Assembly: GCF_011303555.1 (NCBI RefSeq)
Contig: NZ_CP049868.1
Coordinates: 3,968,001-4,032,000 of the forward strand
DNA length: 64,000 bases
Direction of reading: 5' to 3'
Source of the DNA: Pedobacter sp. HDW13
GTDB taxonomy: Bacteria; Bacteroidota; Bacteroidia; Sphingobacteriales; Sphingobacteriaceae
Below, one piece after another: positions 1-8,927 of the stretch (the first letter of the stretch is position 1; the number at the start of each line of letters is the position of its first letter). Both the position numbers and the translations under genes were made by a program. The notes below the pieces were generated by a model. That model ran no database searches and was not told the DNA's origin. It saw only the letters and a list, made by a program, of their open reading frames with translations.

Positions 1-28
1 ACATCCTTTTTTGTTATGGTTTAGATCT

Positions 29-589
29 TTACGCAATCGCAAGGCTTTCTAATTGCTCTTCTTCCAGTTTTTTTAATAGCCCGGGTACTTCGTTCCAATG
101 GTTTATCCGTTGGTGGTGATCTTTCTCTACATTGTGAAATGCAGTAAACATAAGTGGTTTCCCTTTGCAGAAATCGAGGTTTTTGCAATGATCGTCTATT
201 AAATAATCGGTGTCGATAATGCTTTTATCACCACAAAAGATAATGTTTCTCCAGCTAATAAAAGGGAAGTGTTCGGCGAGCCATTCGCGTTTTTCAAACA
301 ACGATAAAGGGAATTCCATTGCGGCCGAAACGATATACACTTCATAATCTTCCATTAGTTTTTTTACAGTTTCAACGGCGCCATCCATCAGGGGCAGGTT
401 TCTGAAAAAGCCCGCTTTATTGCAAATTTGCATTACCGTTTCCCTGTCGGGGAAAAGTTCTTCTTCCGATTTACCTTTTATATCATCCCTGGTAAGTACA
501 ATACCAGTTTGTGCCGCATACGATTGTAATATGTGGTCTTCTATATCGGCGAGTACGCCATCCATATCAATGCCTATTGTTCTTTTCAT
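29..589 (-). CDS. 5'(3')-deoxyribonucleotidase-like HAD phosphatase
   Basis: Cytosolic HAD-superfamily phosphatase of the NT5C (5' nucleotidase, deoxy) type, 186 aa, expected to dephosphorylate (deoxy)nucleoside monophosphates. The N-terminus carries the catalytic HAD motif DMDGVLAD at residues 8-15, with two aspartates two residues apart (nucleophile and acid/base); a later segment around residues 125-135 (DTDYLIDDH) fits the metal-binding motif with paired aspartates. The length is normal for the family. It is divergent from the DeoR regulator at 686 and shares its operator-like intergenic region; a TAnnTTTG match on the minus strand (bases 609-616) fits as its -7 box. The substrate cannot be read from the sequence. 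Confidence 0.85.
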   Translation of the reverse strand: MKRTIGIDMDGVLADIEDHILQSYAAQTGIVLTRDDIKGKSEEELFPDRETVMQICNKAGFFRNLPLMDGAVETVKKLMEDYEVYIVSAAMEFPLSLFEKREWLAEHFPFISWRNIIFCGDKSIIDTDYLIDDHCKNLDFCKGKPLMFTAFHNVEKDHHQRINHWNEVPGLLKKLEEEQLESLAIA

Positions 590-608
590 GGTTTGCTATA
601 TTTTGCAA

Positions 609-680
609 CAAAAATATTAAATATTGCAATATATTGCAAATTTGTTTCGCTTTGAAATTTTATATTTGCAGTATATTGCA
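609..680. promoter_or_regulatory. Divergent promoter/operator with repeated TATTGCA words
   Basis: The 96-bp gap between the two divergent genes holds two pairs of near-identical 10-bp units: ATATTGCAAT/ATATTGCAAA at 621-640 and TATATTTGCA/GTATATTGCA at 661-680. A plus-strand TATATTTG (661-668) is a good -7 box for the DeoR gene, and CAAAAATA at 609-616 is a minus-strand TATTTTTG box for the nucleotidase. One repeat pair overlaps the deoR -7 box; the other lies between the two promoters. This arrangement fits autorepression by the DeoR-type protein, which is an inference. Confidence 0.55.
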
Positions 681-685
681 GTAAT

Positions 686-1435
686 ATGGTAAAAGAAGAA
701 CGCTTACAGATTATTATCGATACGCTTGAAAAAGACAATAAAGTACGCCTGGATCAGCTGAGTAGTTTGCTCAAGGTATCAGAAGATACAGTAAGGCGCG
801 ACATTAAAGAACTCGATACACAAGGTTTGCTCAGGGCGGTGCGGGGAGGGGCAATTGCACGCTCGCCTATTCCGCAGCATTACAGAGAAAGGGAAAAGTA
901 CAATCAACAGCACAAGCAAATCATTGCAGCCAAAGCTTTACAATTTTTAAAAGATGGTCAGGTAGTTTTTTTTGATGGTGGTACCTCAGTTGTAGCGCTG
1001 GCAGCCGCTTTGCCAAAAGATTTAAAAATTACCATTATTACCAATAGTTTTCCGGTGGCCAATATTTTAGAAGATCACCCCTGTGCCGAAGTAATATTTG
1101 CGGGAGGAAAATTGCATAAAACTGCATTTACGACTATGGGGCAGGAAACCATCGATACCTTCAGGAAAATACGTGCTGATATTTGCATGCTCGGAATTTG
1201 CAGTTTACACCATAGCATGGGGATTACCTCTATCATATATGAAGATGCACAGCTAAACAATACCATGATTAACCAGGCGCAGAAAACCATTGCACTTTCG
1301 GCCCTCGAAAAGATTAATACCGTAGAGCCTTATTATGTATGCCCTGTTACCGATGTTGATGTAATTATAACTGAAACCGAGCCAGCTAATGCTGCTTTGG
1401 ATGCCTACAGGCATTTGGGGATTGAGGTGGTGTAG
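686..1435 (+). CDS. DeoR/GlpR-family transcriptional regulator
   Basis: 249-aa regulator of the DeoR/GlpR family. Residues 1-57 form the winged-helix DNA-binding domain with the typical recognition segment SEDTVRRDIKEL followed by a wing ending in VRGGA. Residues about 75-235 are the DeoRC effector-binding domain, related to ribose-5-phosphate isomerase folds, with the DGGTS loop near residue 97; such domains bind phosphorylated sugars. The neighbouring divergent nucleotidase and the repeated TATTGCA words in the shared promoter suggest it controls itself and that gene. It is followed directly by a dispersed hairpin repeat. The inducer is not deducible. Confidence 0.9.
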   Translation: MVKEERLQIIIDTLEKDNKVRLDQLSSLLKVSEDTVRRDIKELDTQGLLRAVRGGAIARSPIPQHYREREKYNQQHKQIIAAKALQFLKDGQVVFFDGGTSVVALAAALPKDLKITIITNSFPVANILEDHPCAEVIFAGGKLHKTAFTTMGQETIDTFRKIRADICMLGICSLHHSMGITSIIYEDAQLNNTMINQAQKTIALSALEKINTVEPYYVCPVTDVDVIITETEPANAALDAYRHLGIEVV

Positions 1436-1440
1436 TTAGT

Positions 1441-1545
1441 CATCGTCCGCGTTTGTAACGCGGATGAAAGAGCTATACATTTGTAATGTGTGGCGATACA
1501 ATCGCCAGTCTCACTTATCCTCGTTGCAAACGAGGACAATAAAGA
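1441..1545 (+). repeat. Multi-hairpin dispersed repeat, copy 1 (full length)
   Basis: About 100 bp made of four consecutive perfect hairpins, each with a three-base loop: CCGCGTTTGTAACGCGG (1447-1463), ACATTTGTAATGT (1477-1489), TGGCGATACAATCGCCA (1491-1507) and TCCTCGTTGCAAACGAGGA (1518-1536). Related copies lie at 2066, 3136 and 4403 in the same orientation. It begins six bases after the deoR stop codon. No transposase or integrase is encoded nearby. It resembles a REP/MITE-like unit; the family is not recognised. Confidence 0.8.
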
Positions 1546-1575
1546 GTGTATCACCTTAAATCTGCGGGAGAAAAA

Positions 1576-2064
1576 ATGGCGATTAAGAATGTTCTGTATG
1601 TGTTTGGCAATATCAAGAAAACGAAACTGTTGTATTTTGTATTTCCTCTGTTTTTGAGTTGTAAAACAAAACAAGTTTTACTCCCGCCTATGGTGATTTC
1701 AGAATATGAATTCACGAACTTCTGCGAGCTGCCTAAAATGGAAAAAGAGCTTGTTTATATCAGCGCAATTTACAGAGGGGTAGAAGAGTACTGGGCTTTG
1801 ACATCAAGAGATAAAAATTGTATAGATTTACGTGTAGAACTGGAAATACCAGAGAGCTTAGTTATTTACCCTAAATTTGAAAAACTACTTAAAGATGTAC
1901 AGGATAAATACTGGCAAAAATATTTAATAATTGATGCCATAGGAGAATATGAAGTTGGGAATGAACACGGTTATGGGCATTTAGGTACTAATAAAGCGAA
2001 GTTTACAGTTAAAAAGTTGATTAATGTACAATTGATTGATAGAAAAAGGAAATTCCTTTATTGA
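1576..2064 (+). CDS. Hypothetical lipoprotein
   Basis: Unrecognised small protein. The reading frame is open from 1546, but the start at 1576 gives a positively charged N-terminus, a hydrophobic stretch (LLYFVFPLFL) and a lipobox-like LFLSC, so a membrane-anchored lipoprotein of about 162 aa is likely. The mature part is soluble, mixed alpha/beta in composition, with no motif I can name. It lies between copies 1 and 2 of the hairpin repeat, and its stop codon abuts copy 2. The AT-rich sequence differs from the flanking housekeeping genes and suggests an accessory gene. The start choice is uncertain. Confidence 0.6.
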   Translation: MAIKNVLYVFGNIKKTKLLYFVFPLFLSCKTKQVLLPPMVISEYEFTNFCELPKMEKELVYISAIYRGVEEYWALTSRDKNCIDLRVELEIPESLVIYPKFEKLLKDVQDKYWQKYLIIDAIGEYEVGNEHGYGHLGTNKAKFTVKKLINVQLIDRKRKFLY

Positions 2065-2065
2065 G

Positions 2066-2166
2066 GTCCGTGTTTGAAACGCGGATGGAAGAGCTATACG
2101 TTTGTAATGTGTGGGCGATACAACCGCCAGTCTCACTTATCTTCGTTACAAACGAGGACAATAAAG
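2066..2166 (+). repeat. Multi-hairpin dispersed repeat, copy 2
   Basis: Second, nearly full-length copy of the element at 1441. Hairpins are retained with substitutions mostly tolerated by G-T pairing: first stem CCGTGTT/AACGCGG, second ACGTT/AATGT, last TCTTCGTT/AACGAGGA. The third stem has one A/C mismatch. It starts immediately after the stop codon of the upstream lipoprotein gene. An apparent upstream extension of the next gene's frame through this repeat is not coding. Confidence 0.75.
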
Positions 2167-2219
2167 GATTTGCTGCATTTAAATTAGATATAAGAATATT
2201 AACGCCCTGTACTTTAATC

Positions 2220-2966
2220 ATGAAGCGCTGCTTAAATATATTAACGCTATTTTTAATAATATCGGGCTGCATTAATAAGCAGCCCCAAAAAGTTAAAGTA
2301 AGCTCAGGAAAGGCTAATCTAAACTGTAACTGCGAAAAGGATTCGATATTGTCTCATATTATTTCTTGTGAACCTAAAACTTTAACCAATGGGTCAAAAC
2401 TATACTGGAGTTATAATTGCGATTCTTCCTGGATAACATTCGAAGGTAAGAACAGGACAAAAAGAATCATTTTCACTTTGGGTGATGGATTAGTACAGCT
2501 TACTAATCGACTTGGTCATACCGGTTTTAAAGAATTTAAAACGACTTTCCTTTACACAAACAGAGTTATCTCAGGTTGTTGCGATCCTGACAACTATTAT
2601 CTTTACAGCAAAGCCACAGGTAAATTATTAAAAGTAATAGATGGAGTCATTTATGTTCCTGACAGCAGCCGAATACCTTTTGTAGTCTCTATTGCCAATT
2701 ATGATTACGATCACGGCTCGAAATTTAGCTATAATTCATTAACGCTCTATAATATCGACAGTCAAAAATCTTATAAGATTGCTATAAAAAAGGGTGAAAT
2801 TGAAAAAGGAATGAAAAATAATAAATATTTGTTCCCTGAATATATTTTTGATACATCACTATTTGACAGTCGAATACTTATTGTCAAGTACTTTACAGAA
2901 AAATATAGTAAAGGGGTGAAGCTAAAATATAAAACCATCAAGATTGACTTAAAAGCGTATAGCTAA
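2220..2966 (+). CDS. Hypothetical lipoprotein
   Basis: Unrecognised protein of 248 aa. The start at 2220 was chosen because it gives a textbook lipoprotein signal: MKRC, a hydrophobic run, then the lipobox ISGC with cysteine at residue 18. An upstream in-frame extension to 2061 only reads through the hairpin repeat. The mature part has several cysteines near its N-terminus (NCNCEKD), many aromatic residues and a beta-rich look, but no named domain. It sits between repeat copies 2 and 3 in the AT-rich accessory stretch. A periplasm- or surface-facing location is inferred. Confidence 0.7.
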   Translation: MKRCLNILTLFLIISGCINKQPQKVKVSSGKANLNCNCEKDSILSHIISCEPKTLTNGSKLYWSYNCDSSWITFEGKNRTKRIIFTLGDGLVQLTNRLGHTGFKEFKTTFLYTNRVISGCCDPDNYYLYSKATGKLLKVIDGVIYVPDSSRIPFVVSIANYDYDHGSKFSYNSLTLYNIDSQKSYKIAIKKGEIEKGMKNNKYLFPEYIFDTSLFDSRILIVKYFTEKYSKGVKLKYKTIKIDLKAYS

Positions 2967-3135
2967 TGGTTTAAATTTATCATAAAAAATATTGTGTTTA
3001 GCTGATCATTTAGACTTTTTAGGGATCATGTCACTTATAGGTACTTATAAACATAAATTGCTGGGTTTTGTAGAATGCCCATCTACCTATAATTTTGTCA
3101 ACTTTAATGAGAAGACTAGAAGAATTGCAGTGTAT

Positions 3136-3212
3136 AGAGCTATACATTTGCAATGTGTGGGCGATACAATCGTCAGTCTCACTTATCATCGTTACAAACG
3201 AGGACAATAAAG
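3136..3212 (+). repeat. Multi-hairpin dispersed repeat, copy 3 (5' truncated)
   Basis: Third copy of the element at 1441, lacking the first hairpin. It keeps the second hairpin exactly (ACATTTGCAATGT, 3144-3156), the third with one G-T pair (about 3160-3174) and the fourth (TCATCGTTACAAACGAGGA) with one mismatch. It ends in the same AGGACAATAAAGGA tail as copy 2 and precedes the WG-repeat gene by about 50 bp. The rest of the 2967-3264 gap is AT-rich with no supportable gene. Confidence 0.7.
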
Positions 3213-3264
3213 GATAAAGAAAGAATAATGCAAGATGCTTTTGTTTGAAAGTAAGTAATTCAAC

Positions 3265-3939
3265 ATGGAGATAATATATTTTCAGAGTAATACCTATGGT
3301 GCTCCTCAGGGGAAATGTTTGCGCTATAGAAAGGTGGTTGTTGATTGCGAGGAAGATGATTTGGCTTTGGTAGGAAATGATATGGTTTGCTATAAAGGTA
3401 AATGGGGGATGTTGGATGGCGATGGTAAATTGATCATTCCGGCAGAGTATGATTTTATCGATTGCATCTGTAGTGAGACTCAATTTAAAGTTGCTTTAGG
3501 AGATTTGGTGATTGACCTTTGTAAAAGTCAGATCGGTGGTGAAATAACTTATATTGCTAAAGGGGCAAAATGGGGTATTATAAACGAAAACAATGAAATA
3601 TTGGTTCCGATTCAGTATGATTGGGTTGAGGAGCTTGCTTTAAATAATTATGCTGTAAATATAGGTTGTACGTTAGAATATAACGACAATTATCAGGAAG
3701 AGTATTGGTTTGCCCAAAATGGCAAATGGGGTGTGGTAGATGCTAATCATAAAATTATTGTTCCTATTGAGTATGATTCATATTATAATACAGCAAAGAA
3801 ATACGAAGATTTAATCTTTGTTCAAAAAGGAAGACCTTATTTTGATGAACAGGAGCCATACGATGTCTTTGATTATGGCGGTAATCTGCTTTATAGTAAC
3901 ATACAAGGTTTTGTGGTTAGGATATTCGGTAGTCCGTAA
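3265..3939 (+). CDS. WG-repeat protein
   Basis: 224-aa soluble protein with at least three WG (KWG) repeats: KWGMLDGDGKLIIPAEYD (about residues 47-64), KWGIINENNEILVPIQYD (about 110-127) and KWGVVDANHKIIVPIEYD (about 153-170). WG repeats form beta-hairpin-rich, often surface or accessory proteins of unclear function in Bacteroidota. No signal peptide is visible, so a cytosolic location is suggested. It follows repeat copy 3 and is the last gene before a long non-coding stretch. The function is unknown. Confidence 0.8.
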   Translation: MEIIYFQSNTYGAPQGKCLRYRKVVVDCEEDDLALVGNDMVCYKGKWGMLDGDGKLIIPAEYDFIDCICSETQFKVALGDLVIDLCKSQIGGEITYIAKGAKWGIINENNEILVPIQYDWVEELALNNYAVNIGCTLEYNDNYQEEYWFAQNGKWGVVDANHKIIVPIEYDSYYNTAKKYEDLIFVQKGRPYFDEQEPYDVFDYGGNLLYSNIQGFVVRIFGSP

Positions 3940-4080
3940 CTTAATAAATATTGATATTTGATATCTGAGAATGTTAAAAATGCTTAATAAACAACTTAGA
4001 TTCTAATTAGTAAGTTCATAAATAAGCTAATATCTATGTAATAGTTTAAAATTATAAAGGGATACGCACAATCGTACTTG

Positions 4081-4374
4081 GAACATATATCTTTTAGCAA
4101 ATAACTTATAATTATAAGCTCAGAACATATATCATTTAAAAAATAACCTATAATTATAGGCTCGGAGCATATATCGTTTAGCAAATAACCTATAATTATA
4201 GGCTCGGAGCATATATCGTTTAGCAAATAACCTATAATTATAAGCTCGGAGCATATATCATTTAAAAAATAACTTATAATTATAAGTCCGGAGCATATAT
4301 TGTTTAGCAAATAACCTATAATTATAAGCTCTGAGCACATATCGTTTAGAAAATAACCTATAATTATTGATTCG
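4081..4374. repeat. Tandem satellite: seven 42-bp units with central palindrome
   Basis: Seven contiguous units with exactly 42-bp spacing; the GA(A/G)CA(T/C)AT word recurs at 4081, 4123, 4165, 4207, 4249, 4291 and 4333. Each unit carries an AT-rich palindrome, CCTATAATTATAGG or CTTATAATTATAAG; units 1, 2, 3 and 5 are perfect, 4 and 6 mix the two versions and 7 is degenerate. Since 42 bp is a multiple of three, the minus strand is open across the array with a 14-residue repeat, but there is no sign that it is translated. 42 bp is about four helical turns, so all palindromes face the same side. Confidence 0.9.
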
Positions 4375-4402
4375 GAGTAAAGTAGGTTGTTTAGTTAATC
4401 GA

Positions 4403-4450
4403 CTTCGTTTGTAACGCGGATGGAAGAGATATACCTTTGTAATGTATACC
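4403..4450 (+). repeat. Multi-hairpin dispersed repeat, copy 4 (3' truncated)
   Basis: Fragment matching the first half of the element at 1441: it keeps the CGTTTGTAACGCGGATGGAA part of hairpin 1 and a diverged hairpin 2 (CCTTTGTAATGTATACC), then similarity stops. It has the same orientation as the other copies and lies about 30 bp after the 42-bp satellite. Confidence 0.6.
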
Positions 4451-4529
4451 GTGCAATTAGCGCTCTTATCTTATTTCCTTAGTAAAGACGGTTTTTGATG
4501 TCGCTGCGGGTAAGGAACAAAAAACCCGT

Positions 4530-4690
4530 ATAAAAGAAAAGAGATACTCCATCCAGACGTATCTCTTTTTTCTAACCAAATATAAACCTGTTATGAGCCA
4601 GGCTTTGTCTTTAACCTTCTTTCTAAACCGGGGTTTATCCAGAAAGTGATTTATCTTTTTTTATTGATAACAAACATCGTTCCGTTTATT
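4530..4690 (-). ncRNA. Candidate small RNA with its own promoter, operator and terminator
   Basis: On the minus strand a perfect TATATTTG -7 box (bases 4697-4704) lies just downstream of a palindromic operator (4718-4736), and a strong hairpin with a T-rich tail (4537-4570) follows about 130-150 bases later. No open reading frame longer than a few codons with a start is present (the best begins MFVINKKR then stop). A small RNA or a tiny-peptide transcript is inferred. No known RNA family is recognised; the opposite direction is possible because the terminator hairpin works on both strands. Confidence 0.3.
4537..4570. terminator. Bidirectional intrinsic terminator
   Basis: Stem AAAAGAGATAC (4537-4547) pairs with GTATCTCTTTT (4559-4569) around an 11-base loop, with T-rich sequence on both sides. 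No annotated gene ends within 500 bp upstream on either strand, so it probably ends a non-coding or very short transcript. Confidence 0.75.
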
Positions 4691-4717
4691 ATGATACAAA
4701 TATAGTAAAAAATTTGA

Positions 4718-4736
4718 TAGTGTAAAAAATACACTA
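4718..4736. promoter_or_regulatory. GTGTA-N5-TACAC operator, site 1
   Basis: Perfect inverted repeat TAGTGTAAAAAATACACTA, the most symmetric of three such sites in the window (others at 7975 and 9895). It lies about 14 bp upstream of a minus-strand TATATTTG box. The likely binder is the Nudix-type regulator encoded at 8070, because the second site is in that gene's own promoter region. This assignment is inferred from position and repetition. Confidence 0.6.
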
Positions 4737-5049
4737 AGAAAATTTTAAGTATTTTTTTTGTCATTTTTTATTTCCTGTTCCTTTTCTGGAGGCTTTTAGG
4801 ATTTAAAATGATCGTACCACAAAGATAAGGCAAAAATTTGTTAACTAATTGTTAAATATTGACAATTTATAGTACGATTTAGTCAAACGTTTGTTTAGTT
4901 TTTGCTAAAAAATATGTTTTACTGAAATTTTGTATAGATTTTTGTGTTTTTTGAGATGTTTAGTCGGATTATTTGCTTTTAAATTAAATAAAGTTGAATT
5001 TTTGATTGATTTTAAAATAAAATTTATAGGTGAAAATGCTGTTTAAAAC
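4737..5049. other. AT-rich intergenic stretch, no gene seen
   Basis: About 310 bp of strongly AT-rich DNA between the operator at 4718 and the gapA terminator. No reading frame with a plausible start and ribosome site, no RNA gene and no clear repeat was found on either strand. Confidence 0.6.
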
Positions 5050-5085
5050 AAAAAGGTAGCATTAAATTAATAATGCTACCTTTTT
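5050..5085. terminator. Terminator of the pfkA-kinase-gapA operon
   Basis: Perfect stem AAAAAGGTAGCATTA (5050-5064) and TAATGCTACCTTTTT (5071-5085) around a six-base loop, 35 bp beyond the gapA stop codon. The A and T tracts allow termination in both directions. Confidence 0.85.
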
Positions 5086-5119
5086 AGTAGTATAATGATG
5101 CGCTTAGCGCTATTTTTTA

Positions 5120-6969
<1,850 letters not shown>

Positions 6970-6970
6970 A

Positions 6971-7957
6971 TTATATAGAAAGTACTTCGGTCATTTCCAA
7001 TAAATCGGGTTCAAGTTTAAAGGAATGCGCGGTTAAAGCGTCCTTAATGCTGGTTAATTTAATTTCGTTACCTTTTAAGCCTACCATTTGTTCAGTTTGG
7101 CCTGCAATTAACGCATTTACTGCGGCAAAACCTAACCTGCTGCCTAAAATACGGTCAAAACTGCTCGGGCTACCACCGCGTTGAAGGTGACCAAGTATGG
7201 TAACTTTGGTGTCGTAATGATCAAAAGTTTCCTTTACTTTTTTTGCTATATCATAAGCACCGCCTTGTTTGTGCCCTTCGGCTACAATTACAATGCTTGA
7301 TGATTTTTTAGTTGCTGCACCTAAAGCAAGTTTATCGATCAGTTCGTTTACACTGGTTTCCTTTTCAGGTAGTAATACCGCCTCGGCACCACTCGCAATC
7401 GAACTTCTTAAAGCTATACATCCCGAATCGCGACCCATTACCTCAATAAAGAACAAACGGTCGTGCGCATCGGCAGTATCTCTGATTTTATCTATCGCTT
7501 CAATTACAGTATTAATTGCTGTATCGTAACCCAGGGTAAAATCTGATCCGGCAAGATCATTATCAATTGTGCCGGGAATACCGATTACTTTAACACCAAA
7601 ATTTTCCGAAAAACGCTTGGCCCCGGTAAAAGTTCCGTCGCCACCAATCACCACCAGGGCATCGATATCGTTTTTCTTTAAATTGTTGTACGCAATCTGC
7701 TGACCTTCGTCTGTTTTAAACTCTAAGCAGCGTGCGGTTTTCAATATGGTTCCGCCCAGGTGTAGTATATTACTCACCGAACGGGCATCCATTGGTTTTA
7801 TGTTGTCGGTAATTAAACCCTGATACCCTTGCATTACACCATACATATTTATGCCATGGTAAATTCCGGTACGAACAACAGCTCTGATCGCAGCATTCAT
7901 TCCGGGGGCATCGCCACCAGAAGTTAATACGGCTATATTTTTAATATTTGGCTCCAT
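6971..7957 (-). CDS. pfkA: ATP-dependent 6-phosphofructokinase
   Basis: 328-aa bacterial-type PfkA, phosphorylating fructose-6-phosphate to fructose-1,6-bisphosphate in the cytosol. Visible motifs: GGDAPGMNAAIR near residue 14 (ATP site), GGDGTFTGA near 105, the catalytic PGTIDND loop near residue 128, MGRDSG near 173 and GHLQRGGSPSSFD near 252. The length matches the family. It is the first gene of the pfkA-kinase-gapA operon. The minus-strand box TATATTCG (bases 7969-7976) touches the operator at 7975-7995, which would leave a very short leader before the ATG at 7957. Confidence 0.97.
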   Translation of the reverse strand: MEPNIKNIAVLTSGGDAPGMNAAIRAVVRTGIYHGINMYGVMQGYQGLITDNIKPMDARSVSNILHLGGTILKTARCLEFKTDEGQQIAYNNLKKNDIDALVVIGGDGTFTGAKRFSENFGVKVIGIPGTIDNDLAGSDFTLGYDTAINTVIEAIDKIRDTADAHDRLFFIEVMGRDSGCIALRSSIASGAEAVLLPEKETSVNELIDKLALGAATKKSSSIVIVAEGHKQGGAYDIAKKVKETFDHYDTKVTILGHLQRGGSPSSFDRILGSRLGFAAVNALIAGQTEQMVGLKGNEIKLTSIKDALTAHSFKLEPDLLEMTEVLSI

Positions 7958-7974
7958 CTTATAATATACGAATA

Positions 7975-7995
7975 TAGTGTGTAATTTTTACACTA
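7975..7995. promoter_or_regulatory. GTGTA-N5-TACAC operator, site 2 (pfkA / Nudix regulator divergon)
   Basis: Core GTGTAATTTTTACAC (7979-7993) with 6-bp perfect arms and TAGT/TA flanks. It lies between pfkA and the divergent Nudix-type regulator, overlapping the probable pfkA -7 box, which fits repression of the operon and possible autoregulation. The same word occurs at 4718 and 9895. Confidence 0.7.
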
Positions 7996-8069
7996 AGTAA
8001 TTTTTTTTATTTTTTTTACTTAATATTGAAAGTCATACCTTTATCTGCTTAAAATAACTAATTTTTACT

Positions 8070-8759
8070 TTGGAACAAATTTTACCTCATTTAGATTCTG
8101 TATTCTCGATAGATTGCGTTTTGTTTGGATTTGATGGTAAGGAGTTAAAAATCCTGCTAATCGAAAGGAATGAAGAACCGTTTAAAGATTGGTGGGCCTT
8201 GCCCGGTAACATTGTTGGTCCAGACGAGAGTTTAGATCAGTCTGCCTCTCGGATTTTATACGAACTTACGGGGTTGCGCGGAATATACATGGAGCAGTAT
8301 TATGCTTTTGGAGATCCGTACAGGCACCCTCAAGGTAGGGTAATTACCCTGGCTTATTATGCATTGATCAGGTTAGGTGGCGATAAAGAGTTACGGCCGA
8401 TTAGCACTTATGCCAAACGTGCCAATTGGTTGCCCATTACCGATCTGCCTAAACTGGCTTTCGACCACCAGAAGATATACGATAAAGGTTTAGAAAAAAT
8501 TAAGCGCCGGATTAAACACCAGCCGATTGCTTTTGAACTTTTGCCCGAAAAATTTACGCTTACCCAGCTACAACATGTATATGAACTGGTTCTGGGAAAA
8601 AAATTGGATAAACGGAATTTCAGGAAGAAGATTGTAAGCTTCGGTGTATTGAAAGAATTGGATGAGAAACAAAAAGGCGTTTCTTACCGTGCAGCTACTT
8701 TATACCGTTTCGATAAACGAAAATACGCTAAGCTTTTTGGTAAGGAGATTTCGTTCTAG
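8070..8759 (+). CDS. Nudix-domain transcriptional regulator (NrtR/AraR type)
   Basis: 229-aa protein with an N-terminal Nudix fold (about residues 10-140) fused to a C-terminal winged-helix domain (about 150-229), the layout of NrtR and of Bacteroidota sugar regulators such as AraR. The Nudix box is degenerate: the REUXEE core reads RILYEL, so catalytic glutamates are missing and the domain is likely a ligand sensor rather than a hydrolase. The start is a TTG; no ATG is available before the conserved N-terminus. It is divergent from the pfkA operon across a palindromic operator. The probable ligand is a sugar or sugar nucleotide, not determined here. Confidence 0.85.
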   Translation: MEQILPHLDSVFSIDCVLFGFDGKELKILLIERNEEPFKDWWALPGNIVGPDESLDQSASRILYELTGLRGIYMEQYYAFGDPYRHPQGRVITLAYYALIRLGGDKELRPISTYAKRANWLPITDLPKLAFDHQKIYDKGLEKIKRRIKHQPIAFELLPEKFTLTQLQHVYELVLGKKLDKRNFRKKIVSFGVLKELDEKQKGVSYRAATLYRFDKRKYAKLFGKEISF

Positions 8760-8846
8760 CGAAAGAGCGAGGAGCGGAGGGCGTTGAGCAGAGAGACCAA
8801 AGCTTAAAGCGAAAATACTAAAACACAAATAATATTTATAAAAAAG

Positions 8847-8879
8847 AAAACCCGGATTTGAATTTCAAATCCGGGTTTT
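8847..8879. terminator. Bidirectional terminator between convergent genes
   Basis: A 16-bp perfect stem, AAAACCCGGATTTGAA (8847-8862) with TTCAAATCCGGGTTTT (8864-8879), and a single central base. It separates the Nudix regulator gene from the oppositely transcribed kinase gene. Confidence 0.85.
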
Positions 8880-8927
8880 TTGTTCTTTGTGTTTCAGTCC
8901 TGGCAACTCCAAACTGAAAACTCCCAA

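Noticed and set aside
2992-3210. Short plus-strand frame running into hairpin-repeat copy 3
   Set aside because: Its second half is the repeat itself, translated similarly in other copies, and it lacks protein-like features.
3996-4340. Minus-strand frame with 14-residue repeats across the 42-bp satellite
   Set aside because: Open only because 42 is a multiple of three; no ribosome site, no convincing start, and the palindromes explain the sequence better than coding.
1441-4450. Integron cassette array with attC sites
   Set aside because: The hairpin elements lack the RYYYAAC/GTTRRRY core words of attC sites and no integron integrase is present; left as an analogy only.
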